DNA of 7,226 nucleotides, taken from Acidobacteriaceae bacterium (GTDB taxonomy: Bacteria; Acidobacteriota; Terriglobia; Terriglobales; SbA1). Each line of letters begins with the position of its first letter. The stretch's first letter is position 1. The notes below the pieces were generated by a model that saw nothing but the letters and a program-made list of their open reading frames with translations, was not told where the DNA came from and made no database searches. The position numbers and the translations under genes were made by a program. This document shows, in pieces, positions 1 through 6,892 of the stretch. The stretch covers positions 1 through 7,226 of the forward strand of contig JAFAGX010000222.1 of the NCBI GenBank assembly GCA_019237515.1, given 5' to 3'.

Positions 1-744
1 TCCTGAGATGTCGCGGGCTTCATCATCGCTCAATTTAAAGTTGGGCATTCGTGCCGATACGGCGTAAGCCTGCGGATCCTTCAGCCAGGCGAAGATCCAT
101 TCCCGGTTGGTCTTATCACCGATGTGGACAAGAGATGGAGGATCATCGGTTGCTTGCAGCGTGCCACCCTCGGGCAATTTGATGTTGTGGCAGTGCACAC
201 ATCCCGAAGATGCCAGCAGCTTACGGCCTTCGTTCAACTGCGGAGTTCCGGTGAGAGGCGCGCGATGGCATTGTCCGCATGACGATTCAATGTAGCGCGC
301 GGGCAGCAACGGTTGTTCCCACGCCAAGGTGCTGCTGTGCGCTTCCTCCACCGTGGTTGCGACTCCTTGTCCGCGATGGCACATCACGCAACCAAACTGC
401 TCGATGTTATGTGGCACGATGGGATGCCGCCGAAATGGCTGCGCGGATACATCGGTCAAACTGGCTTCTTTTAGTCCCACGTGGCAACTGGTGCAGCGAT
501 CCACAGCCCCAAGTTCGGGATGCCATATTTGTTGGATTCCACTCTGGAAGTGGCGCTGAAGAGTGACCGCATCACCGCGACCGCGAATCATGGCAAGATA
601 AGAATTCTGATAGTGCCGCCATTCGCTGAAATGATTCTTTGCCGGCGCAATGGCAAGCAGGATTAACAGAACCACGCTGGTGATTCCGAATCTGCGCACG
701 GGATCGCTGAAAAAGGTCGCTCGGTTTTTGCTCGGACTCGGCAC
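1..744 (-). CDS. multiheme cytochrome c of the Rieske/cytochrome b complex (3' end outside window)
   Basis: An open frame of 248 codons runs off the left edge without a stop. I read it from a GTG at 744, directly after the TAA of the subunit IV gene. GGAGAG inside that gene lies 5 nt upstream. Basic residues followed by a hydrophobic stretch (about residues 19-35) form an export signal or membrane anchor. Four CXXCH haem motifs are visible: CTSCH 84-88, CVMCH 119-123, CGQCH 156-160 and CVHCH 182-186. The last motif starts an ordinary class I-like cytochrome c domain whose likely distal ligand is Met233, in RMPNF. The first three sit in a separate multiheme domain. It probably replaces cytochrome c1 as electron partner of the Rieske protein, on the periplasmic side. 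More haems may lie beyond the window. The haem motifs are certain; the exact partner is inferred from position. Confidence 0.93.
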   Translation of the reverse strand, partial: MPSPSKNRATFFSDPVRRFGITSVVLLILLAIAPAKNHFSEWRHYQNSYLAMIRGRGDAVTLQRHFQSGIQQIWHPELGAVDRCTSCHVGLKEASLTDVSAQPFRRHPIVPHNIEQFGCVMCHRGQGVATTVEEAHSSTLAWEQPLLPARYIESSCGQCHRAPLTGTPQLNEGRKLLASSGCVHCHNIKLPEGGTLQATDDPPSLVHIGDKTNREWIFAWLKDPQAYAVSARMPNFKLSDDEARDISG

Positions 745-1449
745 TTAGGCTCTCCAGGGCCAAACCCATGACCACCCCGGGCCACGGAAGAACGTGCCAA
801 CGGTGGTCAGGACAATCAGCTCAAATAAAAACCAACTCATGATCCAAAAAGAAAGCGGTCTTGCTGAAAGATATCGGCGAAATGCAGATCCCGAATTTGT
901 TGAACCTCGCGCTGCAACCAGCATGAAAGCAATCACGATTAGAGTGGGCACCAGCGCCACGTAAACATCAAACATGATCAGGAAAATTGAAAGAGCAGCG
1001 GCAATGGCACAAAACAACAGAAATCGTTGGGCGCGATTCTTCGTAAAAAGGCCTTCCGCTTCGATGTTGATATTGAAATAAGGAATCACAATCAATGCGA
1101 GAACGACCAGGGTGGGGATCAGCACTCCGGCAACGACAGGCGGAAAATAATGCAACATCTCTTGGAGCCCGAGGAAATACCAAGGCGCTTTTGCCGGATT
1201 CGGCGTATGCGAGGGATCTGCAATTCCCTCCAGCGGAGCGTTAAACAGCAGCGCGATTCCGACCAGCAGGATTGCCAACACCTCGATGGCCACGGCAGTG
1301 CGGAAGAAAACTTCCGGAAATGTCTGTACTACTTCATCATCCGCGACTCTTACTTGCGGCGAGGTGCGCCGAGTTACGAAGACAACCCGGCGAGGTTCTT
1401 TCTTAGCATTTGAACTCACGCCGGTTACGAAGTCCTTGGAGTCACTCAT
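745..1449 (-). CDS. cytochrome b C-terminal subunit (subunit IV-like) of a bc/b6f-type complex
   Basis: A 234-residue hydrophobic protein that completes the quinol-binding half of a split cytochrome b. It has a soluble N-terminus (about 1-45) and membrane segments near 49-69, 104-123, 142-160, 161-180 and 200-220. The Qo-site loop reads [13 protein letters not shown] (about 85-97); here APWY stands where classical complexes have PEWY, as is seen in several bacterial split complexes. It is longer than plant subunit IV (about 160 residues) because of extra C-terminal helices ending in FFRGPGW. The start ATG overlaps the stop of the cytochrome b gene as ATGA and is preceded by a strong AAGGAGGAG, so the two subunits are probably made by coupled translation. 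It contains no haem ligands of its own. The family assignment is firm; the quinone type used cannot be told. Confidence 0.93.
   Translation of the reverse strand: MSDSKDFVTGVSSNAKKEPRRVVFVTRRTSPQVRVADDEVVQTFPEVFFRTAVAIEVLAILLVGIALLFNAPLEGIADPSHTPNPAKAPWYFLGLQEMLHYFPPVVAGVLIPTLVVLALIVIPYFNINIEAEGLFTKNRAQRFLLFCAIAAALSIFLIMFDVYVALVPTLIVIAFMLVAARGSTNSGSAFRRYLSARPLSFWIMSWFLFELIVLTTVGTFFRGPGWSWVWPWRA
750..755 (-). promoter_or_regulatory. ribosome binding site GGAGAG of the multiheme cytochrome c gene
   Basis: GGAGAG lies within the last codons of the subunit IV gene, 5 nt before a GTG at 744 that follows the TAA stop with no gap. It is the main reason for choosing this GTG, since no ATG lies near the N-terminal hydrophobic segment. 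Confidence 0.65.
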
Positions 1450-2210
1450 CGCTCCTCCTTCGTGGCGGACTGGCTAGACTCGCTTCCGTGCACGTACAGG
1501 CCCCCATCTTTGCGAATACGCCAGAAATGGATCGCAATGAAGAAAATCGCCGTGAGTGGAAGGATCATGCAGTGCAGAACGTAAAACCGGAGGAGAGCGT
1601 TGGCATTTACCAGGTTGCCACCCAACAGGAGAAAATGAACCTTGTCCCCGAATACTGGAACGGCTGACGCAATATTGGATCCTACGGTAATGGCCCAGTA
1701 GGCAAGCTGATCCCAAGGCAACAGGTACCCGGTGTAACTGAGCAACAGCGTAATCAGCAGCAAAATCACCCCGATCACCCAGTTGAATTCACGCGGCGGG
1801 CGATACGCCCCGCGATAAAACACTTTGAACATGTGGGCAAAAACAAGAAAAACCATCGCATGTGCCGACCAGCGATGTAGATTGCGCAGAAACAATCCTG
1901 ACGACACAACGAACTGGAGATCTTTAGTGTCGGCATAAGCCTGTGGAACCGACGGGTGGTAATACAACATGAGCAGAATTCCGGTTGTGACAAGGATGAG
2001 AAATGTTCCGAATGTCAGAGTCCCCAAGTACCAGGTCACGCTGAAACTCAACATGCGGCGGCGAACCTTAGTCGGGAAAAGGTGTAGAAAAACATCTTGC
2101 TGGATCACCAGGGAACGATGCAGTGTGCTGCTTCCCGTGCCGCTCCGGAAAATGGATCTCCAGACCCTTGTCTTGCGAAGCTGATCGAAATAATTTGCGC
2201 TAGTTGACAT
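1446..2210 (-). CDS. cytochrome b N-terminal subunit (b6-type, dihaem)
   Basis: A 254-residue membrane protein carrying the two b haems of a Rieske/cytochrome b quinol complex. Helix B has His112 and His126. Helix D has His213 and His228, with 14 residues between them; this is the b6/Firmicutes spacing, against 13 in proteobacterial and mitochondrial bc1. GYLLPWDQ (about 161-168) is the usual family signature. In helix A, the position matching the b6 cysteine that holds haem c-i appears to be Tyr61 (WYLGTLT), so a covalently bound extra haem is unlikely. The gene begins 2 nt after the Rieske stop, with only a weak ribosome site (GAGAG), and its TGA overlaps the next start. Function in the inner membrane is quinol oxidation or, if run backwards, quinone reduction. 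Confidence 0.95.
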   Translation of the reverse strand: MSTSANYFDQLRKTRVWRSIFRSGTGSSTLHRSLVIQQDVFLHLFPTKVRRRMLSFSVTWYLGTLTFGTFLILVTTGILLMLYYHPSVPQAYADTKDLQFVVSSGLFLRNLHRWSAHAMVFLVFAHMFKVFYRGAYRPPREFNWVIGVILLLITLLLSYTGYLLPWDQLAYWAITVGSNIASAVPVFGDKVHFLLLGGNLVNANALLRFYVLHCMILPLTAIFFIAIHFWRIRKDGGLYVHGSESSQSATKEER

Positions 2211-2212
2211 CT

Positions 2213-2698
2213 CTACACTCTCAGGAACTGTTGGGAACGAACGGTCGCAGAGCGATCGACCATCAGATCGCCTTCATCGCTCAGCCATACGCGATACCAC
2301 GGCAATGGCCTGGGCGCCGGCCCTTCAATCTTTTCTCCGTCTCGTTTGAACTTGCTTCCATGGCATGGGCAGGCAACAATGCCGAGTTCCGGTTTCCATG
2401 CGGTCAGACAACCCAGATGTGTACAGACTGCTGATAGTGAGAAAAAACCTTCCTTTGCATGAATGATGTAAATGCCCGAGTTCACATCCAACGTGACCGA
2501 ATCCAACGGATAGCTTTCCGGCTTGCCTGCATTGATGACGGGAGACGGTTCGTACAAAACATTGGGCGAGAGAAACTGGTAAGCAAACACTGCCGTGCCC
2601 GCCGTTGCGATGCTCAGCGAGCCCAGCCCAAGCTTCATAAAGAAACTGCGTCGGTCGAATTCCTTGACGTCCGGCTGTTGCTCTTTTTCTTCGGCCAT
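2213..2698 (-). CDS. Rieske [2Fe-2S] protein, Tat-exported
   Basis: A 161-residue Rieske subunit that passes electrons between quinol at cytochrome b and the periplasmic cytochrome c. Cluster ligands are in CTHLGC (Cys92, His94) and CPCHGS (Cys110, His113). Cys97 and Cys112 should form the stabilising disulfide. The N-terminus holds a twin-arginine motif DRRSFFMK (15-22) followed by a hydrophobic helix (about 23-43), so the folded protein is exported by Tat and stays anchored. I chose the ATG at 2698. A longer frame back to 2749 would add an Arg/Lys-rich stretch that overlaps the upstream gene and separates the Tat motif further from the N-terminus. AAGG, 8 nt from this ATG, shares bases with the preceding stop codon. 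It lies between the flavoprotein and cytochrome b genes, with gaps of 10 and 2 nt. Confidence 0.96.
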   Translation of the reverse strand: MAEEKEQQPDVKEFDRRSFFMKLGLGSLSIATAGTAVFAYQFLSPNVLYEPSPVINAGKPESYPLDSVTLDVNSGIYIIHAKEGFFSLSAVCTHLGCLTAWKPELGIVACPCHGSKFKRDGEKIEGPAPRPLPWYRVWLSDEGDLMVDRSATVRSQQFLRV

Positions 2699-2706
2699 AG
2701 TTTCTG

Positions 2707-2711
2707 CCTTA
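2707..2711 (-). promoter_or_regulatory. ribosome binding site of the Rieske gene overlapping the preceding stop codon
   Basis: TAAGG on the minus strand contains the TAA stop of the flavoprotein gene and an AAGG element 8 nt before the Rieske ATG at 2698. The shared bases suggest that ribosomes finishing the flavoprotein re-initiate on the Rieske gene. Confidence 0.6.
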
Positions 2712-4757
2712 TTTCGCCGCCGTTTCCGCTTTTGGCCGCGCCGACGCATCTATCGCCGCGATCGAAATCAGTCCGGTAGTCTCAGTTGGAATAAAGTTGT
2801 AGGACTCCATGGTGATTGTCCCCACAGGACAACGCATGGCGCACAGACCGCAACGGATGCAGCGAGTTTCGTCCTTAAGCATGGCGGAGCCGGTGACAAT
2901 TCCTAACTCGTCAGCCGCCACCTCATTCAGTTCCACACCAAAGCATTCCTGGTTGTCGCGAATGTGCTGTACGGTGTCATCGGTGAATTGAATGCGGTCG
3001 AGAGTAACGAGTTCCAGGCAGTTCTCCGGGCACACATCCACGCAGCCGCCGCAGAGAATGCACAAAGTGCCATCCTCTTCATATCCTTCGAAAACGGTGT
3101 TCACCCAGCAGTGCAGGCAGCGCTGTGCTTCTTCAATAGCGGCCTGCGCGTCATAGCCGACCTCAACTTCAGTCACTCCCGTACGGCGCTCCAACGGCAG
3201 CATCGGGACGGACTGGCGGTTGATATCGAGAAAATCGAGCGGCATGGCATGGCGGCGCAGGATTTCAACTTCCACAATCGGCTCAGGATGTTTTTGGCCA
3301 CGCAGGTATTCGTCAATTCCCACGGCAGCACGCTTGCCATCTGCGACGCTGTCGATGATGAGTCGTGGCCCGAATACGCAATCGCCACCGGCAAACACGC
3401 CCGCGGCGGAAGTCATAAGCGTCTGCGGATTGACCGCAATCAACCCACGCGGAGAAATGTCAACTTTGTCTTCAGGCTTCAGGAAATCCAGCCGCGGCGC
3501 CTGGCCGATCGCCATGATGATGGTGTCGCATTCCAACTGGCTCTCGCTGCCTTCATAAAAGGCCGGGTTGAACCGGCGGTTCTGATCGAAAACCCATTTT
3601 GTGTTCAGCGTCTCAAGCGCAGTAACTTTGCCATCCCGACCGACGATTCGCTTCGGGCCGCGGCCTGGGAAGAGCTTGATGCCTTCGGCTTCGGCCTCTT
3701 CGATCTCTTCGAGAGCCGCAGGCATTTCATCGCGGCGCTCGAGACAAACAATATTGACCTCGCGCGCACCCAAGCGCAGGGCAGAAAGCGAAATATCGAC
3801 CATTTCACGCGTGGCAACCGCGGAGACGTTCTCTTGCGATGGAGTAGCCTCCTCTACGCCTGCGACGTGCTGGCGGACTACTTCTCGGGCTGCAGATCGC
3901 GCCACGTCCATGGCAACGTTTCCGCCACCAATGACGATTACTTTTTTCCCGATCGTGAACTTGTAACCAAGATTTACATTCAGGAGGAAATCGATGCCCT
4001 TGTGCACGCCGTCCAGATCAACGCCGGGAATGCTGAGATCGCGGCTGCGGTGCGCACCAACGGAAATCAGAACGGCGTCGAATCCTTGATGGCGCAGATC
4101 GGAAATGGCAAAGTCTCGCCCCGCGGCATGGTTTAGTTTGAGTGTGATGTCGCCGGTTTCCAGGATCTCGCGTACTTGCGCCTCGACGACATCCCGAGGC
4201 AGGCGATATTCCGGAATCCCGAGATACAGCATCCCACCGGCCACCGGAGCGGCCTCAAAGATCGTGACCGAATAGCCCATCAGCGCCAGATCATGCGCCG
4301 CCGAGAGACCAACGGGACCGCCGCCGACAACAGCAACTTTGTAGGGCAGCTTCGCAGCGAGCCGATCTTGGTTCACATTGATCGCTCGCTTCGACTCCGG
4401 CCCATAACGTTCGGTCAAGAAGCGTTTCAACGCGCGTATGGAAATGGGCCGGTCAATTTCACCTCGTCGACATGCGGATTCACAAGGATGCGCACAAACA
4501 CGGCCACAGATTGAAGCGAGTGGATTCGGCTGGCGGGCGAAACGATACGCCTCTTCGAATCGTCCTTCTGCTATCAGTGCGACGTAACGTCCGGCATTGG
4601 TGTGCGCGGGGCAGGCCATCATGCACGGAAAATTCGTGTTCAGCCAGTCGCCGTCGACTTTTTTATCTTTGTAGCGCCGTAGCATTTGTGATGTGTTCCA
4701 CCGGTTAAGCTTGTGTAAAAGGGAGGAGTGGGTGCGCGTTCCACTCCCAGGGCTCAC
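2709..4757 (-). CDS. GltD-like FAD/NAD(P)H oxidoreductase with C-terminal 2[4Fe-4S] ferredoxin domain
   Basis: A 682-residue, apparently soluble flavo-iron-sulfur protein. Its order is: a GltD/dihydropyrimidine dehydrogenase-like N-terminal Fe-S domain (Cys45, 49, 84, 88, 92, 96); an FAD dinucleotide fold (VVGGGPVG 143-150, then Glu168); an NAD(P)H fold (VIGGGNVAMD 275-284); a GVFAGGD flavin motif (453-459); and a ferredoxin tail with two CxxCxxCxxxCP sets (Cys566/569/572/576 and 633/636/639/643). An extra CLHC lies at 547-550. It is not a true glutamate synthase subunit by context: the neighbours are a cupredoxin and Rieske/cytochrome b genes. It likely moves electrons between NAD(P)H, or a ferredoxin, and the quinone complex on the cytoplasmic side. 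Start: GTG at 4757 overlapping the upstream TGA (GTGA); an ATG at 4685 (MLRRYKDK) is possible and would remove 24 poorly conserved-looking residues. Confidence 0.93.
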   Translation of the reverse strand: MSPGSGTRTHSSLLHKLNRWNTSQMLRRYKDKKVDGDWLNTNFPCMMACPAHTNAGRYVALIAEGRFEEAYRFARQPNPLASICGRVCAHPCESACRRGEIDRPISIRALKRFLTERYGPESKRAINVNQDRLAAKLPYKVAVVGGGPVGLSAAHDLALMGYSVTIFEAAPVAGGMLYLGIPEYRLPRDVVEAQVREILETGDITLKLNHAAGRDFAISDLRHQGFDAVLISVGAHRSRDLSIPGVDLDGVHKGIDFLLNVNLGYKFTIGKKVIVIGGGNVAMDVARSAAREVVRQHVAGVEEATPSQENVSAVATREMVDISLSALRLGAREVNIVCLERRDEMPAALEEIEEAEAEGIKLFPGRGPKRIVGRDGKVTALETLNTKWVFDQNRRFNPAFYEGSESQLECDTIIMAIGQAPRLDFLKPEDKVDISPRGLIAVNPQTLMTSAAGVFAGGDCVFGPRLIIDSVADGKRAAVGIDEYLRGQKHPEPIVEVEILRRHAMPLDFLDINRQSVPMLPLERRTGVTEVEVGYDAQAAIEEAQRCLHCWVNTVFEGYEEDGTLCILCGGCVDVCPENCLELVTLDRIQFTDDTVQHIRDNQECFGVELNEVAADELGIVTGSAMLKDETRCIRCGLCAMRCPVGTITMESYNFIPTETTGLISIAAIDASARPKAETAAK

Positions 4758-5335
4758 TTGCTCACTGTGAAATCGGCTTTCGTATTGCCGGCGACAGTGA
4801 CCGGTTTGGATTGATTCTTGGCACCTTCATGCCAGACCGCGAGCGTGTAGCTGCCATCGGGAATATCTTTGATTTTGTAATTACCGCTCTCATCGCTTTC
4901 GGCAAAGTACGGCGTTGGGCTAACGACGAGATACCCGGCCATCTCTGGGTGTACGTTGCAAAGCAGCGGCGCGACTCCGGCCTTATCGAACGTAAAGGAA
5001 CGCTTCTCGCCTTTGGGCCAGGTACCGAGGTTGTGGCCTGCTTTTTTGTCACTACCAACGGACTGCCAGAAGACGTTGTGTTGCACGTTGTCACTATTCA
5101 AGAAATCGACTGTGGTGCCTTGCTGTACCGCCATAATGTGCGGCTCGAAGAGCAGTCCCTTTTGATCCATCACCGGATGGTCTTTCGGCGCGGGAAAAGT
5201 CTTTCCGGCGATCGTATCGACATACACCACCGACTTGCCTTTCATTCCGCTGACTTTCCCTTCAATATCTCCGGCCCATGCTGCGCTCAGCGATCCGCTC
5301 ATCAGCACGGTCAAGATCAATCCCTTGCATTTCAT
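4754..5335 (-). CDS. secreted cupredoxin (plastocyanin/azurin-like) with C-terminal beta-sandwich domain
   Basis: A 193-residue periplasmic blue-copper-type protein. Residues 1-21 form a signal peptide ending AWA, with cleavage likely before Gly22. The cupredoxin part (about 60-138) contains the full type 1 copper set: His86 in NVQHNVFW, then Cys126, His129 and Met132 in CNVHPEM. Residues about 145-191 (SGNYKIKDIPDGSYTLAVWHEG) look like a carboxypeptidase-regulatory-type beta-sandwich, a pairing also found in methylamine-utilisation-like cupredoxins. Its likely job is carrying single electrons across the periplasm, between the outer-membrane haem protein encoded upstream and the cytochrome c/Rieske complex encoded downstream. 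The ATG at 5335 has AAGGAG 9 nt upstream; an in-frame GTG at 5362 would place that site inside the gene. The stop overlaps the flavoprotein start. Confidence 0.93.
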   Translation of the reverse strand: MKCKGLILTVLMSGSLSAAWAGDIEGKVSGMKGKSVVYVDTIAGKTFPAPKDHPVMDQKGLLFEPHIMAVQQGTTVDFLNSDNVQHNVFWQSVGSDKKAGHNLGTWPKGEKRSFTFDKAGVAPLLCNVHPEMAGYLVVSPTPYFAESDESGNYKIKDIPDGSYTLAVWHEGAKNQSKPVTVAGNTKADFTVSK

Positions 5336-5385
5336 TGTGTTTTTCTCCTTGTAATTTTGCACTCCTGATCACCTGCTGGCTTCTT
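5336..5385 (-). other. 50-nt spacer between porin-cytochrome and cupredoxin genes
   Basis: This is the only intergenic gap of note inside the cluster. It contains the cupredoxin ribosome site and a small GGTGATCAGG element, but no GC-rich stem followed by a T-run. I therefore expect read-through transcription from the porin-cytochrome gene into the rest of the operon, though a second promoter here cannot be excluded. Confidence 0.6.
5345..5350 (-). promoter_or_regulatory. ribosome binding site AAGGAG of the cupredoxin gene
   Basis: AAGGAG sits 9 nt upstream of the ATG at 5335. It falls inside the longer reading from a GTG at 5362, which argues for the shorter protein starting MKCKGLIL with a proper signal peptide. 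Confidence 0.8.
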
Positions 5386-6744
5386 CTAAAAAAGAAATTT
5401 CGCGTCCAGATAGATCGTGTTATTGCCATTCGCATTGCGACCCGAACCGTCATAGTTGGTGCCGCCACCATTGAAGCGTGTATACCCTGTGTATTGCGCC
5501 GCGAGTTGCAGATTCTGCCATGGCCAGAAGGAGAAGTTGGCGATGTAGCCGTCGCTCTTCGGATTGCCGTTGGCACTGCCACTCACAGCAGTCGCGGTAT
5601 AAAACAAAGGGTTAACCGTGCCACTGGTATCGAACCAACCGAAAGTGGCCGAGTAACGGTTGCCAAAATGCCATTCGGCATTAGCCAAGACAGTGTTGAG
5701 GTGGTTATTTTTGAGACTTGCGGCACCGGAACTGAAGCTGGCGAGCAAATCAGAATTTTCGCGGATGTAGCTGGCGCGGAACGAAAGTACGTCCCGCCTG
5801 AACAACGTCTGGTCGATTTGCGTGTCAATCGCCCAGTCTGTGTACGAATCCTTGAGGCCGGCAATTGTGTTGGGCGAGGATTGCATGTGGATTCCATACG
5901 TGCCCACTTCCCACTGCGTGGTTGCTGTTCCGCTCTGCCATGCCGCGCGCCAGTATGGAGCAAGGCCACGAATGTTATAGGCAAAAGTTGTGCCCGGATT
6001 CGGCTGAGAACCATTGACGTGTTCGGAGCGGTAGCCCGCGAAATCGAGGTAAAGGTGGTTGTTCCACATCCCATAAGCGCCGAATCCGGCCACGTCCTGC
6101 GCAAGATGACCGTTTACCACCGGACCGGCGGTTGGAGTCGGGGCAAAATCACTCGCGATCCATGGATAACCCCACGCGGGCGTACTGTTCCAAAGATCCT
6201 CGACGGTGGGATTATTGTTAAGATCCAGTCCCCACACGAACTCCTTGTCAGCCACTTTGGTCTTGTTCGCGTAGCGAATGTCGGTATTGTCAGCGTTGAA
6301 ATGATTCTTCTGCGTATCGTACGTTACCTGGAGAAAGCTGCCGACGTGGCTTGTCCAAGCCCCCGAAAGGAACAGGGCGATGTCTTGAGGAAACTCGAAA
6401 CTGCCATTCTGGGTCCCGGGAATGCTTGACTTAGTTGAGGTGAACGAAGCCTCGACCATCACAGAAAGCGGCAGCGAAGCCAGCAGATCGAGGGGAGCGT
6501 GCTCTTTCGCTGCGTTCGACTTGACCACTGGAACCAGATCGCCTCTGTCCACGTAACCGAGCAGCTTGAATCTTCGCCCGGCCGGGTTAAGTTCGGGAGG
6601 GTTGTAGTGACAGCCGCTGCATGCCAAACCGGTTTGTCGTGCATAACTCGGTACGCCCAATGCCCGCGGTGGATTGAGCGCGAGCAGTACTAAAACCAGG
6701 ATAATTACGGGCCTAAGCAAAAATAACGCCACTCTTATCATCAT
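5386..6744 (-). CDS. Cyc2-like outer-membrane monohaem cytochrome-porin
   Basis: A protein of 452 residues from the ATG at 6744 (or 451 from the next ATG). Residues 1-30 form a signal peptide (Arg4, Arg11, a long Leu/Val core, ALG before Val31). Directly after it comes PSYARQTG, one haem motif CSGCH (42-46), and GRRFKLLGY (56-64). This arrangement is the hallmark of Cyc2-type fused cytochrome-porins known from Fe(II) oxidisers. The remaining 380 or so residues have alternating polar/aromatic strands (for example HLYLDFAG, YSATFGWFD, LQLAAQYTGY) and end YLDAKFLF with a terminal Phe, as expected for a beta-barrel inserted in the outer membrane. It could pass electrons between outside donors or acceptors and the periplasmic cupredoxin. 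The longer frame to 6918 lacks a ribosome site and would bury the signal peptide. The barrel fold is well supported; the substrate is unknown. Confidence 0.85.
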   Translation of the reverse strand: MMIRVALFLLRPVIILVLVLLALNPPRALGVPSYARQTGLACSGCHYNPPELNPAGRRFKLLGYVDRGDLVPVVKSNAAKEHAPLDLLASLPLSVMVEASFTSTKSSIPGTQNGSFEFPQDIALFLSGAWTSHVGSFLQVTYDTQKNHFNADNTDIRYANKTKVADKEFVWGLDLNNNPTVEDLWNSTPAWGYPWIASDFAPTPTAGPVVNGHLAQDVAGFGAYGMWNNHLYLDFAGYRSEHVNGSQPNPGTTFAYNIRGLAPYWRAAWQSGTATTQWEVGTYGIHMQSSPNTIAGLKDSYTDWAIDTQIDQTLFRRDVLSFRASYIRENSDLLASFSSGAASLKNNHLNTVLANAEWHFGNRYSATFGWFDTSGTVNPLFYTATAVSGSANGNPKSDGYIANFSFWPWQNLQLAAQYTGYTRFNGGGTNYDGSGRNANGNNTIYLDAKFLF

Positions 6745-6748
6745 GAAG

Positions 6749-6755
6749 CTCCTTT
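6749..6755 (-). promoter_or_regulatory. ribosome binding site AAAGGAG that sets the start of the porin-cytochrome gene
   Basis: AAAGGAG on the minus strand lies 4 nt before the first ATG (6744) and 7 nt before the adjacent in-frame ATG (6741). It supports a start here rather than at the upstream in-frame codon at 6918. The second ATG has the more usual spacing, so either Met may be used. Confidence 0.8.
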
Positions 6756-6876
6756 GTGACCAGCTTCTATTTGCAAATGAATTTTGGGTTTTCCGACTAG
6801 CTTTTGGTTGCGAAAACTTGGGGGACATTCTGGCGGCAGGCATCACCAACTCGCTGTGGGTTGGCTCACGTTGTGA

Positions 6877-6892
6877 TGTGACGTGGGTCACA
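6877..6892. promoter_or_regulatory. CRP/FNR-superfamily operator (perfect TGTGA-N6-TCACA palindrome)
   Basis: The sequence TGTGACGTGGGTCACA is an exact match to the CRP-type consensus: 5-bp arms and a 6-bp spacer. A further TTGTGA at 6871-6876 pairs with TCACAA at 6888-6893, so two overlapping left half-sites share one right half-site. The centre is about 140 bp upstream of the porin-cytochrome start and lies in non-coding DNA, a position suited to activating the operon promoter. Which regulator binds (a cAMP-type CRP or a redox-responsive relative) cannot be read from the site. The classical FNR consensus TTGAT-N4-ATCAA is not present. Confidence 0.6.

Noticed and set aside
2964..4136. Long plus-strand open frame (about 390 codons) opposite the flavoprotein gene
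   Set aside because: It lies wholly antisense to a gene with clear cofactor motifs, and its translation shows no domain, signal or ribosome site. It is a by-product of codon bias.
2709..4757. Annotation of the flavoprotein as glutamate synthase small subunit GltD
   Set aside because: No GltB neighbour, a ferredoxin tail that GltD lacks, an incomplete N-terminal cysteine set and placement inside a bc-complex operon all point to another role.
5278..6429. Plus-strand open frame (about 383 codons) opposite the porin-cytochrome gene
   Set aside because: It is antisense to a well-supported gene, with an Arg/Ile/Val-rich translation and no recognisable motifs.
6788..6817. GTTTTC/GAAAAC inverted repeat in the 5' leader, as a riboswitch or attenuator
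   Set aside because: Six weak pairs over an 18-nt loop, with no conserved riboswitch core that I can recognise.
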